Positions 1-6,877 of a stretch of 14,704 bases of DNA are shown piece by piece. Source of the stretch: Chloroflexi bacterium UBA4733 (GTDB lineage: Bacteria; Chloroflexota; UBA4733). Position numbers and translations under genes: made by a program. The first letter of the stretch is position 1. Every line of letters starts with the position of its first letter. The notes beneath the pieces were generated by a model, which saw nothing but the letters and a program-made list of their open reading frames with translations, searched no databases and was not told the DNA's origin. The DNA is taken from the NCBI GenBank assembly GCA_002404055.1, contig DHIZ01000213.1:1-14704 (forward strand). The letters are read 5' to 3'.

Positions 1-565
1 GCGCGAAAACTTGTGGCGCACTTTTCTCTTGAGCCTCCGAGGGGCTCTCACGTATAATGATGGATCCTCGCACCTGTTGACGGATCCTCATCTGGTCGTC
101 GACCATCAGAGTGACGGGAGTTGCCTTGACGCCCCACTTGGATCGTAGTGCACCGTATTCGTCAATCAAGACGGGACCGTCGTCAGGTCTTATCCCCGCG
201 GCTTTCAACAATTCGTTAGCGCTTGCTGTGTCGCCCAGGCTAACAAAGACCTGCCTGTCGAAAGGATCGCCAACCGTCTCCCCGGCGGCGAGGCGGGTCA
301 GCAACGCGTGACAAGCGGAGCATTGCGGACTTATAACGACGAAGTTTGTAGGCCGCCCGCTGAACGTTGAGACTTCGACAATCCGCCCGTCAAGGCTTCG
401 CAGCGTGACGTCAGGTAGCCTTTCTCCCCTGCTCAATCTGCTTGCTCGCATATCCGTGTGGTCGTAGATAATGCCAATGTGGCGCAACGCCCCAACGAGT
501 GCCGCCGCGAGCAGCAAGACGATGCCCCAGAGCGCAACGTACGAGGCTAGCCAAACTCCCGCCAT
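1..565 (-). CDS. MauD-like thioredoxin-fold (redoxin) membrane-anchored protein, partial
   Basis: The frame is open from an ATG at 565 to the left edge: 188 codons and no stop, so the C-terminus is missing. Residues about 8-28 (YVALWGIVLLLAAALVGAL) form one hydrophobic N-terminal segment, probably an anchor placing the rest outside the cytoplasm. A redoxin domain follows. Its CxxC active site is C82-S-A-C85 after the strand TNFVVISPQ, and P150 (KATPVT) sits where the cis-proline of thioredoxin folds is expected. This layout (one TM, then a redoxin domain with CxxC) is that of MauD-type proteins, which serve disulfide handling in methylamine dehydrogenase maturation and are also found in many bacteria lacking that enzyme. 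The gene starts 16 bp after the MauE-like gene and is almost surely co-transcribed with it. No methylamine dehydrogenase gene is visible, so the client is unknown. The redoxin fold is fairly certain; the MauD label is by resemblance and context. Confidence 0.75.
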   Translation of the reverse strand, partial: MAGVWLASYVALWGIVLLLAAALVGALRHIGIIYDHTDMRASRLSRGERLPDVTLRSLDGRIVEVSTFSGRPTNFVVISPQCSACHALLTRLAAGETVGDPFDRQVFVSLGDTASANELLKAAGIRPDDGPVLIDEYGALRSKWGVKATPVTLMVDDQMRIRQQVRGSIIIRESPSEAQEKSAPQVFA

Positions 566-581
566 GAGTCCCCTCCCGTCA

Positions 582-1154
582 TTACAACCTGCGGCCTTGA
601 CGTGAGGCGAAACTCCCGAGCAAGCCGAGCACCTCGGTCATCAGCAGGTAGCATAGCGCAAACACCAGGGCCACAATGAATGGGGACGCTGCGGAATCGA
701 TATCAGCGGGCGGCCAGGCGCTGTTGCCTGCCTGCCCGCTCACGGCACGGGTCAGCAGCCAAACGGCAGGTAACAAACAGAACACATCGCGGACCAACGT
801 GTACCAGCCGACGACGCTGCGTTGCGCTACGCCGAAGCAATTACACGCGAGGCTATGCCCCTGGAGCGTAACAATGGCAATCGCCACGGCGAAGCTTATC
901 AGCATGAGCACCGCAACGCCCGTGGCGAGCACAAGGAGGATCCCGCTCAGCAGCAGGAGCGCCGTACCCAACTCGACGAACGGCAGCGCCCGTCCGTACA
1001 CCCGGGCCAGCGGAGCCGGCAGCACCCGATACTCCAGCACACCCTGCACGAAGGCGGCCGGATCGCGCAGCTTGGCGACAGCCGAGAGGAGGAAGATCAG
1101 CCCCAGGGTCAGTCGCAGCACCAGCTGCACCTGGACCAGCGTCTGCGCCGCCAT
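582..1154 (-). CDS. MauE/DoxX-family redox-associated membrane protein
   Basis: Encodes 190 residues with four or five hydrophobic segments (about 11-29, 61-78, 80-98, 114-134 and 158-180). The N-terminal pattern LRLTLGLIFLLSAVAKLRDP is typical of the DoxX/MauE fold, and C104-N-C106-F-G matches the CxCFG motif characteristic of MauE. MauE-family proteins are thought to pass reducing or oxidising equivalents across the membrane to a partner thiol protein. The MauD-like CxxC protein directly downstream, 16 bp away, fits that partnership. The ATG at 1154 was chosen because it has GGGGA five bases upstream and puts the first transmembrane helix at the usual distance. A longer in-frame start, GTG at 1223, would add 23 residues but lies inside a repeated candidate operator box. 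The family call is strong; the substrate is unknown. Confidence 0.8.
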   Translation of the reverse strand: MAAQTLVQVQLVLRLTLGLIFLLSAVAKLRDPAAFVQGVLEYRVLPAPLARVYGRALPFVELGTALLLLSGILLVLATGVAVLMLISFAVAIAIVTLQGHSLACNCFGVAQRSVVGWYTLVRDVFCLLPAVWLLTRAVSGQAGNSAWPPADIDSAASPFIVALVFALCYLLMTEVLGLLGSFASRQGRRL

Positions 1155-1204
1155 AGTGATCCCCACGACGTACAAAACCGACGTTGGCAGTATGACCAAC
1201 CGGC

Positions 1205-1254
1205 CGTCATATTTGCATGACACCGAGGGGCTTCATCGTCACTTTTGCATGACA
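1205..1254. promoter_or_regulatory. Two direct 18-bp repeats, candidate operator for the mauE-mauD-like unit
   Basis: The boxes at 1205-1222 and 1237-1254 match at 16 of 18 positions: CGTCA, two variable bases, then TTTGCATGACA. Each contains the dyad GTCA-N8-TGAC. They are 32 bp apart start to start, close to three helical turns, so both would face the same side of the DNA. They lie between the upstream regulator gene, whose stop codon overlaps the distal box, and the start of the MauE-like gene. On the minus strand downstream of the boxes there is a poor TTGGTC / 17 bp / TTTGTA promoter-like arrangement. That this is the binding site of the adjacent winged-helix regulator is inference from position and symmetry. 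Confidence 0.5.
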
Positions 1255-2018
1255 GTGTGCCCGGGAGGGCCTCGGCTGAGGTCGAGGAAGTAGCCACGCG
1301 TGGGATCCTGGCCCAGCAGCGACGCTTGGCCCAGTTCTTCCAACTTGAGCCGGAGCTGCTGCACCAGGTTGCGGACGACACCCTCCGACGTGTCCAGCCG
1401 CAGCGCCAGCTCTTTGGCAAACAGTCCTCCACCGCTGCTGCTGGCATAGAGCGCCCGCAACAGCCGGGCCTCCTGTTGGGTGAGCCCCAGCCACCTGCCG
1501 TCGGCGCGCAGACAATCTTCGATGAGGTCAAATATCAGCGCGCCGAGCGACAAGCTCGTCGTAGGCTGCTGCACCCAGCGCTGCACCTTGAGGGCGAGCG
1601 CCCGCAGCGCCAGCTCCTCCTCACTGGCGGCATCCCTGGCCCCACTCTCGAGCATGGCGAGATAGCTCGCCGGCTGGAGCGCCGCCGGACAGATCACGAA
1701 GACGGTCACTTCCCGTTCCACCAACTGGCGCAGTGTTGCCATAGCCGGTCCATTCCAGCGCTCCGTCTGGAAGAGCACCACCAGTCCCTGGGGCGCACCC
1801 AGGGCGATGCCCAGATCACCGGCGACTGCCGCCACACCGCGCTCACGCAGGAACTGCTCGATAGCGTGGCACAGCAGCCAGCGCTCCCCCAGGATGAGGA
1901 CCCGCAACGACGGTCCGGCAGCGGCAGACGGCACAGGCGCACTCCTTCCAGCGGCGCCGAGTACCCTGGATCGCGCAGCAGAGGAATCACCTGAGCATGA
2001 CGAGCACGGCGTCGCCAT
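1239..2018 (-). CDS. OmpR-type winged-helix regulator with degenerate receiver domain
   Basis: A 259-residue protein. After about 37 low-complexity residues, 38-150 resemble a response-regulator receiver (LRVLILGERWLL at the first strand and helix, then VFVICP and ESGARDAAS like late strands). The acidic pair after strand 1 is reduced to G-E, and the strand that normally ends in the phospho-acceptor Asp reads GLVVLFQTE with no Asp. Residues about 160-250 match the OmpR/PhoB winged helix: a LGALIFDL strand, LTQQEARLLRAL, and VVRNLVQQLRLKL as the probable recognition helix, with a final GYFLDL hairpin. It is thus a probable atypical regulator working without classical phosphorylation. No histidine kinase is adjacent. 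It lies upstream of the MauE/MauD-like pair on the same strand and divergent from the methyltransferase. An in-frame TAG 18 bp upstream limits the start to ATG 2018 or an internal codon. Confidence 0.72.
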   Translation of the reverse strand: MATPCSSCSGDSSAARSRVLGAAGRSAPVPSAAAGPSLRVLILGERWLLCHAIEQFLRERGVAAVAGDLGIALGAPQGLVVLFQTERWNGPAMATLRQLVEREVTVFVICPAALQPASYLAMLESGARDAASEEELALRALALKVQRWVQQPTTSLSLGALIFDLIEDCLRADGRWLGLTQQEARLLRALYASSSGGGLFAKELALRLDTSEGVVRNLVQQLRLKLEELGQASLLGQDPTRGYFLDLSRGPPGHTVMQK

Positions 2019-2075
2019 GCCAACGCTAGCAAGGTTCGGCTATCCCACCAGCGCTCGATAGTACTGAAGGTCGGC

Positions 2076-2090
2076 CGATCCGCCAGATCG
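2076..2090. promoter_or_regulatory. Small dyad in the divergent intergenic region
   Basis: CGATC, five bases, GATCG: a perfect 5-bp inverted repeat in the 110-bp gap between the divergent regulator (start 2018) and methyltransferase (start 2129). The neighbouring TCGGCCGA at 2071-2078 is also self-complementary. It could be an operator shared by the two promoters, but a repeat this short is expected by chance fairly often. The gap otherwise shows only a weak TACTAT -10-like hexamer on the minus strand (2058-2063). Confidence 0.2.
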
Positions 2091-2114
2091 TGCGGTAGAC
2101 TCCAGCAGCCTGCA

Positions 2115-2120
2115 AGGAGG
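2115..2120 (+). promoter_or_regulatory. Strong Shine-Dalgarno site of the methyltransferase gene
   Basis: AGGAGG lies eight bases before the ATG at 2129. It fixes that start and indicates efficient translation. Confidence 0.75.
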
Positions 2121-2128
2121 CACCGGAT

Positions 2129-3625
2129 ATGGTCGCCGTTTCCTTCTCCGACCGCGTCGCTCTCCTGCGTGCCTTCGTCGAGGCGGGCCTTATCCTCGAC
2201 CCTTGGCTGGCGGGGCTGGGCGAGGACTACTTTGCCTTCGGCAGCCAGGAGCTACTCTACAACACCGCCGCCGCCCTCGCCGCCCAGCACTGGCACGAGC
2301 CGCTCATCAGCGCGAGCATGGGGACAACGCCGATGCCCGAGCGCATGGCTCAGACGGCGGCACACGAAATCCTCGTCTCCACGGCCGCAACGGTGGGGCA
2401 CGAACAGCGCGGCAAACTCCACATCGCGGAGGAGGAAGCAGCGACAGCGATAACCCGCCTGCAAGGCTTCATCCTGGCCCATGACTTCGGCGCGGTGGTG
2501 CAGGTCTACGGCCTACTTACCTTCGTCGAGAATCACATCGCCGTCCGCCATTACGGCGGCCTGCCGGTGGACGAATTCGTCCGTGGCCGCCGCCATCGTC
2601 CCTGGGTCCGCTATAGCCTGGAAGACGAGCTGCTGCTTGGCGTTGCTACAGGCATATACGCCCTCGCCGTCCGCCAGGGCCAGCGCTGGGTAACCGAGAC
2701 AGCGGAAGGGGAGCACCAGTACCAGGAGGCGAGAGGGGTGCTCGAGACCTCCGGATACTTGGCGCGCCGGCTGCAACTCATCACGTTGTCCCAGTTCAAC
2801 CACTTCGCGGACTGGGACACGCAAGCGGCCAAGATCGCACCGTCCGCCGGTGAGTACCGCCGTGCCTTCACCGGCTTCGCCGGCCTCGAACCGGGGATGG
2901 CAGTGCTGGAGGCCGGCTGCGGCATGGCCAGCCAGACTTTCGAGGGTGGGTTGTGGGAGGCGATCGGTCCCAGTGGCCGCCTGGTCGGCATCGATCCTGC
3001 CGCCGGCATGCTGGAACGCGCCGAGGCCAAGGCAAAGCAACACCAGGCAACGAATGTTCGCTTCGTGCGCACCCGCGCAGAAGACCTCGCCATGTTCGGT
3101 GATGGCGCATTCGACGCCGCCGTGGGGATGGCCTTCCTGCACTTTGCCGACGCACCAGCAGCGCTGCGCGAGCTGCGGCGGGTGACCCGATCCGGCGGCA
3201 TCGTCGCCATCGCTGGCCCCTGTCACCTGGCCCTGGACATGCCCTGGTTCCGTGACTGGTTCCAGCCCCTGCTCGACCTGGCCCAGCAGCACGGCGGCGA
3301 GCCCGCGCTCCAACCCGTCTCCGCGCGCATTCCTGTCGCCGGGGTGATGCGGCAGCAGTTCTTGGCGGCGGGGCTGCAGGACGTGGTGGTGGACGCCTTC
3401 ACCGCTGATTGGGTCCTGGCCGATCCCAAGATCGCGGTGGCCTTCCTCATCCAGGGCTTGAGCTTCTTCCAGCAGGAACTGGAACTATTGCCCTGGCAGG
3501 CGCGGCAGGAACTGATTGCGGAGCTCCAGCAGCGCGGCGCCGCTGTCGCGGCCCGCACCACCCCCGAGGAGCGGACCCTCCACTGGCCAACGGAGTTTGT
3601 CAAGGGCACGGTGCCGTCGGCGTAA
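2129..3625 (+). CDS. Class I SAM-dependent methyltransferase with an unrecognised N-terminal domain
   Basis: A 498-residue protein starting at ATG after a strong AGGAGG. The central part (about 225-360) is a Rossmann methyltransferase of the Methyltransf_11/25 type. Motif I is VLEAGCGMAS (E261-G265), the acidic residue ending strand 2 is D289 in GIDPAAGM, an adenine-side motif reads RTRAEDLAM, and FDAAVGMAFLHF precedes LRELRRVTRSGGIVAIAG. Residues 1 to about 225 are soluble, mostly helical by composition, and match no family I recognise. They include HWHEPLISASMG and HYGGLPVDEFV, and could be a substrate or ligand-sensing domain. The C-terminal 130 residues are also not diagnostic. No signal peptide or membrane segment is seen. 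The gene is divergent from the winged-helix regulator, which may control it. The substrate cannot be told from the sequence. Confidence 0.8.
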   Translation: MVAVSFSDRVALLRAFVEAGLILDPWLAGLGEDYFAFGSQELLYNTAAALAAQHWHEPLISASMGTTPMPERMAQTAAHEILVSTAATVGHEQRGKLHIAEEEAATAITRLQGFILAHDFGAVVQVYGLLTFVENHIAVRHYGGLPVDEFVRGRRHRPWVRYSLEDELLLGVATGIYALAVRQGQRWVTETAEGEHQYQEARGVLETSGYLARRLQLITLSQFNHFADWDTQAAKIAPSAGEYRRAFTGFAGLEPGMAVLEAGCGMASQTFEGGLWEAIGPSGRLVGIDPAAGMLERAEAKAKQHQATNVRFVRTRAEDLAMFGDGAFDAAVGMAFLHFADAPAALRELRRVTRSGGIVAIAGPCHLALDMPWFRDWFQPLLDLAQQHGGEPALQPVSARIPVAGVMRQQFLAAGLQDVVVDAFTADWVLADPKIAVAFLIQGLSFFQQELELLPWQARQELIAELQQRGAAVAARTTPEERTLHWPTEFVKGTVPSA

Positions 3626-3660
3626 GGACCAGACGGCCGCCGCCCAGAAGGGGAGCCGCC

Positions 3661-4013
3661 ATGCCCGAGTTGTCCAACGATCTGCCACTCGACTGGTCCA
3701 CATGTTGGGACGAGGTACCACGCGCGCACCTAGAGCAGATCCGCGCCGGCATCGACGACTGGGGCGAGAGAGAAGCTCCCACGATGGTAGCGCAGTGTCG
3801 CCAGGCGGCACCTTCCACTCCGACGTCCGTGTCGGCAGCACCGCCAACGTGACGGCCCTCGACTTGGGCTTCCTGCAGACCTTCGGTGTCCCCGGTCGGG
3901 TGCGGCAGGAATTGGTCGACCTGCCACGGCAACGCTTCCAGCGGCTCGGTCTGCCCGAACTCGGTCCGTCAAGCGACGACCATAGCGATCCCACGATGAG
4001 ATGCGCAGGGTAA
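3661..4013 (+). pseudogene. Short hypothetical ORF, apparently frameshifted
   Basis: An ATG at 3661 with GGGGAG seven bases upstream opens a 63-residue frame (MPELSNDLPLDWSTCWDEVP...) that stops at 3852. Its last part becomes low-complexity (APSTPTSVSAAPPT). A different frame over the same stretch then looks protein-like (TALDLGFLQTFGVPGRVRQE, then LVDLPRQRFQRLGLPEL) up to a stop at 4011-4013. The simplest reading is one gene of about 115 codons broken by a frameshift near 3800, but a real 63-residue protein is possible. I do not recognise a family. It starts 35 bp after the methyltransferase stop and may once have been co-transcribed with it. Confidence 0.35.
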
Positions 4014-4037
4014 GCGCGGTATGCTAAGAACAGACCA

Positions 4038-4181
4038 GTGCCCCCCGCCCTCGACGCGGAGCAGTTCGCGGCGTTGAAAGCAGTGGTCGAGGCGACTCCG
4101 CGGGAGGCCGGGATCGACTTGGCAGACTGGAACTGGTCAGTGGTCATCAGTCGTCATAGCCTTCAAGGGGCGTGCTGGTGA
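4038..4181 (+). pseudogene. Remnant resembling the N-terminal part of an IS630-family transposase
   Basis: The frame from 4038 to the TGA at 4179-4181 reads PPALDAEQFAALKAVVEATP, then REAGIDLADWNWSVV, before turning into unrelated residues. In IS630-type transposases the linker between the two N-terminal helix-turn-helix parts has this shape: a proline-rich lead, LT/LDxxQxxxLxxxV, PxExG, then a W-x-W helix before the second HTH. Only about 36 residues of match remain, and no DDE domain or terminal inverted repeats were found. It is a fragment at best. The call comes from remembered family pattern. Confidence 0.4.
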
Positions 4182-4191
4182 GGAACAGACA

Positions 4192-4758
4192 ATGGCTGGT
4201 ATCGTAGAGATTCGAGACACGCGACAGGAGAGCCCGAATGGCCCTCAGATCCTGGCGGTCACACTTACCGATCTGCTGAAGTGCATTGCCCCCGAGGGAC
4301 GTAAACTGACCTGGACGATTCTCGATTTAGAAGCCGTGGGCGAACTCAGCGACGGGCGGAACATGCTCGATCTCGAGGACCAGATTGAAGCTTTGCCGAA
4401 TGGGCTTATCGTTTCGTGGGAAGCGCTTCTCGATCTTGCTCAATCACTCCATCAGGTGACGAATTGCCTGCTGGCTGGAGTACGGGACCCTTCGGCGGTG
4501 GCCCAGATCCGACGTGAGCGGAGTCCTGTTGGGGCGAGCGACCTCGTCCTGGAAGCCATTGATAGTTCCCTCTGGAGCGTCTACGCACGAGACGATCGCG
4601 TGCTTACGCTTCTCAGGCATGGCAACATCGTGGCTACCCAAGTCGAAACTGACCGGCCGTTTTGGAGCCAGACCGGGGAACGGCTCCCAGCTGAGAGCCT
4701 GCCACAACGCATGACGCAACGACCTGTCGGGGAAAGAACGTCAAGCCGTCATTCGTAG
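4192..4758 (+). CDS. Hypothetical protein, probably with a frameshifted 3' end
   Basis: A 188-residue frame beginning at ATG with GAGGA six bases upstream. The first ~150 residues have normal protein composition (TLTDLLKCIAPEGRKLTWTI, VSWEALLDLAQSLHQ, LVLEAIDSSLWSVYARDD) and no membrane segment or signal peptide. The family is not recognised. The last ~20 residues (QRMTQRPVGERTSSRHS) look out of frame. In the next frame, between TGA 4712 and TGA 4820, there is a plausible C-terminus (KERQAVIRSRRSVSYGEA, ending WLDNQLSD). One extra base near 4711-4716 would explain this; the unbroken product would be about 209 residues and end just before the Nudix frame. Its neighbours are an IS630-like fragment upstream and a Nudix gene downstream. 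Confidence 0.5.
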   Translation: MAGIVEIRDTRQESPNGPQILAVTLTDLLKCIAPEGRKLTWTILDLEAVGELSDGRNMLDLEDQIEALPNGLIVSWEALLDLAQSLHQVTNCLLAGVRDPSAVAQIRRERSPVGASDLVLEAIDSSLWSVYARDDRVLTLLRHGNIVATQVETDRPFWSQTGERLPAESLPQRMTQRPVGERTSSRHS

Positions 4759-4834
4759 CCGCCGCAGCGTATCATACGGCGAAGCAGTCTCTGCTTGGCT
4801 GGACAATCAATTGAGCGACTGAGCCTACCTCGCT

Positions 4835-5257
4835 GTGCTGCGCGACGGAAACGTGCCACAGGAACACAGCGTCTACGCGGCAACACCGCGAAGTCCCGGC
4901 GTTGAGCGCTGGTGGCTACCCGGCGGTGGGCTGCTGCCGGGTGAGACCTTCGCTGAGGGGGCAGCACGCGAGGCCCGTGAGGAGATCGGCTGTACCGTGC
5001 TGCTGGGCCCCGTTCTGGAGGTCCAAGAGTTCCTGGAGGCAAAAACCGGCCTCCGAAGTATCCACCTTGTATTCAGTGCTCAGCTAGCGCCCGGCGAGGA
5101 GCCGCATGTGCCGGCGGATCAACCGACTGATCTGGATAGCGGCCGCGTGACGGAGCTACGCTGGCTTCCGGTGAACGACTGGCCGGAGGCGCCCCAATGG
5201 CTCCGTGCCGCCGCGTGCGGCGAGGTGCGGTGCGACTACAGCATGCGCCGGGTCTAA
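4835..5257 (+). CDS. Nudix hydrolase, probably truncated or damaged at the N-terminus
   Basis: 140 residues from a GTG. The Nudix box is complete: starting from the second G of LPGGG, the pattern G-x5-E-x7-RE-x2-EE-x-G is fulfilled by GGLLPGE, seven residues, then REAREEIGC (box residues about 32-54). It is preceded by WWLPGG, which usually closes the preceding strand. Such enzymes cleave nucleoside diphosphates linked to another moiety; this one's substrate is not predictable. The in-frame codons before the GTG read AYLAVLRDG, the usual first Nudix strand, but an in-frame TGA lies at 4820-4822, 12 bp upstream, and no Shine-Dalgarno precedes the GTG. Either a base change or frameshift removed the true start, or translation restarts from the preceding gene's stop. 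The C-terminal half appears intact and ends at TAA 5255. Confidence 0.7.
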   Translation: MLRDGNVPQEHSVYAATPRSPGVERWWLPGGGLLPGETFAEGAAREAREEIGCTVLLGPVLEVQEFLEAKTGLRSIHLVFSAQLAPGEEPHVPADQPTDLDSGRVTELRWLPVNDWPEAPQWLRAAACGEVRCDYSMRRV

Positions 5258-5337
5258 TCCCCCCGACCTGTGATCCGCGGCATTGCGCTCAGCAAGCGGC
5301 GAGTCGCGATTCGCAATGGCGCCGGCGCGGCCCCCAT
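5258..5337. other. Convergent intergenic gap with a possible weak stem-loop
   Basis: The Nudix gene and menE converge here. The only structure seen is CATTGCG (5281-5287) pairing with CGCAATG (5312-5318) around a 24-base loop. No T-tract follows on either strand, so it is not a standard rho-independent terminator. Confidence 0.25.
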
Positions 5338-6843
5338 TCACCCTCGCAGCAACCGCCGCTGCAGCTTGCCGGATGCCGTGCGCGGCAACTCCTTCTGAAA
5401 CTGCACACCAACCGGCACTTTGTAGCGGGCAAGGCGTTCTCCGCAGAAATCCAAGAGATCATGCTCACTCGCCTCAGTTCCAGCACGCAGTACCACCACG
5501 GCAATGGGCACCTGGCCCCAACGGTCGTCGGGCCTGCCTGTCACCCCCGCTTCAGCCACGGCGGGATGTACCAGCAGCACGGCTTCCACTTCTGCTGGGT
5601 AGACGTTTTCCCCACCCGAGATGATGAGATCGTCGCGCCGGTCGGCCACATAGAGGTAGCCTTCAGCGTCCAGCCAGCCCAGGTCGCCGGTGTGCAGCCA
5701 GCCGTCACTGGCGCGTCTCTCCACCTCGCCGCCGAAATATCCGGGCGAAACCGAAGGGCCGCGCAGCAGTATTTCGCCAGGCTCACCGGGCGGTGCATCC
5801 TGACCGGCGACGTCAATGCGCAACTCCAGGTGAAAGAGCGGTTTGCCCGCTGAACCGAGCTTGCGGAGCGCGTCTTCCGGCGCCAGCGTGACTGCCTGGG
5901 AGCCGGTCTCCGTCAGGCCGTAGGTCTGCACAACGGGGATGCTTCGGGCGGCGCAAGCCTCCAACAGCGGACGGGGCGCCGGACCGCCACCCAGTAGCAC
6001 GCAGCGCAGCCAGGGCGGGTACGGGTGGTGGCCGCGTTCGTCGAGCATCCGTTGGAGCATTGCCGCCACCACAGAGACGATGGTGATACCCTCCGCGTCA
6101 ATTGCCGAATTCATCGCCGCCGGGTCGAAACGCTCCTGTACTACCGCGGTGCAGCCGTAGATGACGGAACGCCAGAGGATCGCCATACCGCCGACGTGAA
6201 AGAGCGGCAGCGACGCCAGCAGCCGGTCGTCCGCATGTAAGCCCAGATTGAGCGCGGAGCCAAGCGCGTTCCACCAGTGGTTGCCGAAAGTCAGCAGTGC
6301 TCCCTTCGGTCGGCCGGTCGTACCGGAGGTATAGACGATGCTCTGGAGCGCCGCCAGGTCGACAAGGCGCTGCAAGGGCACAGCGACAGTGGGCGCCGGC
6401 ATGGTCTGTTCCGGGGTACCCCGCTCAGTCGGTCCCAACGGGAGGAGTACGGTACCTGGCCGCCCGGCAGTAGCATCCCGAGCTTGTTGCGCAACGCCCG
6501 GCTGGTGTATCAGCCACGAAGCGCCACAGTGCTCGACTTGCCAGGCTAATTCGGCCGCGGTCAGACGCAGGTTCAACGGGACGTGTACGGCGCCGAGGCG
6601 CGCCAGGGCATGCAACACGACGACCGGCACGTCGCCATTCGGGAGCAGTGTCGCCACACGATCACCGGCAATCACGCCTGCTGCGTCCAGCCGGCGCGCC
6701 GTGTCGTCGGCCCGCTCGTCCAGTTCCGCAAAGGTCCAGCGGATATCACCGCTGACCAACGCTAGCCGCCCTGGTGACAACTCGGCCCGCCGGTGCAGCC
6801 ACTCAGGTAGAACGGTTGAGACACGCACAGCGGGTTCAGACAT
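5338..6843 (-). CDS. menE: o-Succinylbenzoate-CoA ligase (MenE), acyl-adenylate-forming family
   Basis: A 501-residue member of the ANL (acyl-CoA synthetase) superfamily. Visible motifs are the P-loop YTSGTTGRPKG (ending at K180), LFHVGG, YGLTETGS, DGWLHTGDLGW, the hinge DRRDDLIISGGENVYPAEVE, and PRTASGKLQRRLLR with the catalytic lysine K493 near the C-terminus. Sequence motifs alone give only 'acyl-CoA ligase'. The next gene upstream on the same strand is menC, whose product o-succinylbenzoate is the MenE substrate, which makes MenE the best specific call. It would activate o-succinylbenzoate with ATP and CoA for MenB in menaquinone synthesis, in the cytosol. The frame stays open upstream to 6921, but those 26 codons run into one arm of an intergenic inverted repeat, so the ATG at 6843 (MSEPAVRV) is preferred although its Shine-Dalgarno is weak. 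Confidence 0.87.
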   Translation of the reverse strand: MSEPAVRVSTVLPEWLHRRAELSPGRLALVSGDIRWTFAELDERADDTARRLDAAGVIAGDRVATLLPNGDVPVVVLHALARLGAVHVPLNLRLTAAELAWQVEHCGASWLIHQPGVAQQARDATAGRPGTVLLPLGPTERGTPEQTMPAPTVAVPLQRLVDLAALQSIVYTSGTTGRPKGALLTFGNHWWNALGSALNLGLHADDRLLASLPLFHVGGMAILWRSVIYGCTAVVQERFDPAAMNSAIDAEGITIVSVVAAMLQRMLDERGHHPYPPWLRCVLLGGGPAPRPLLEACAARSIPVVQTYGLTETGSQAVTLAPEDALRKLGSAGKPLFHLELRIDVAGQDAPPGEPGEILLRGPSVSPGYFGGEVERRASDGWLHTGDLGWLDAEGYLYVADRRDDLIISGGENVYPAEVEAVLLVHPAVAEAGVTGRPDDRWGQVPIAVVVLRAGTEASEHDLLDFCGERLARYKVPVGVQFQKELPRTASGKLQRRLLRG

Positions 6844-6877
6844 TGACGTGTCTGTGCAAAGGGTGCTCCCCACCGTA

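Noticed and set aside
1155..1223. GTG at 1223 as start of the MauE-like gene
   Set aside because: It lies in a repeated dyad box, lacks a Shine-Dalgarno, and the added 23 residues are not typical of the family.
3626..4190. Minus-strand frame 3485-4147 as a gene
   Set aside because: It overlaps the end of the methyltransferase antisense and is Arg/Ser-rich with no recognisable motif.
4768..4796. Terminator from CGTATCATACG and AAGCAG-TCT-CTGCTT
   Set aside because: The stems are only five to six base pairs, no T-run follows, and the stretch lies in a plausible coding frame.
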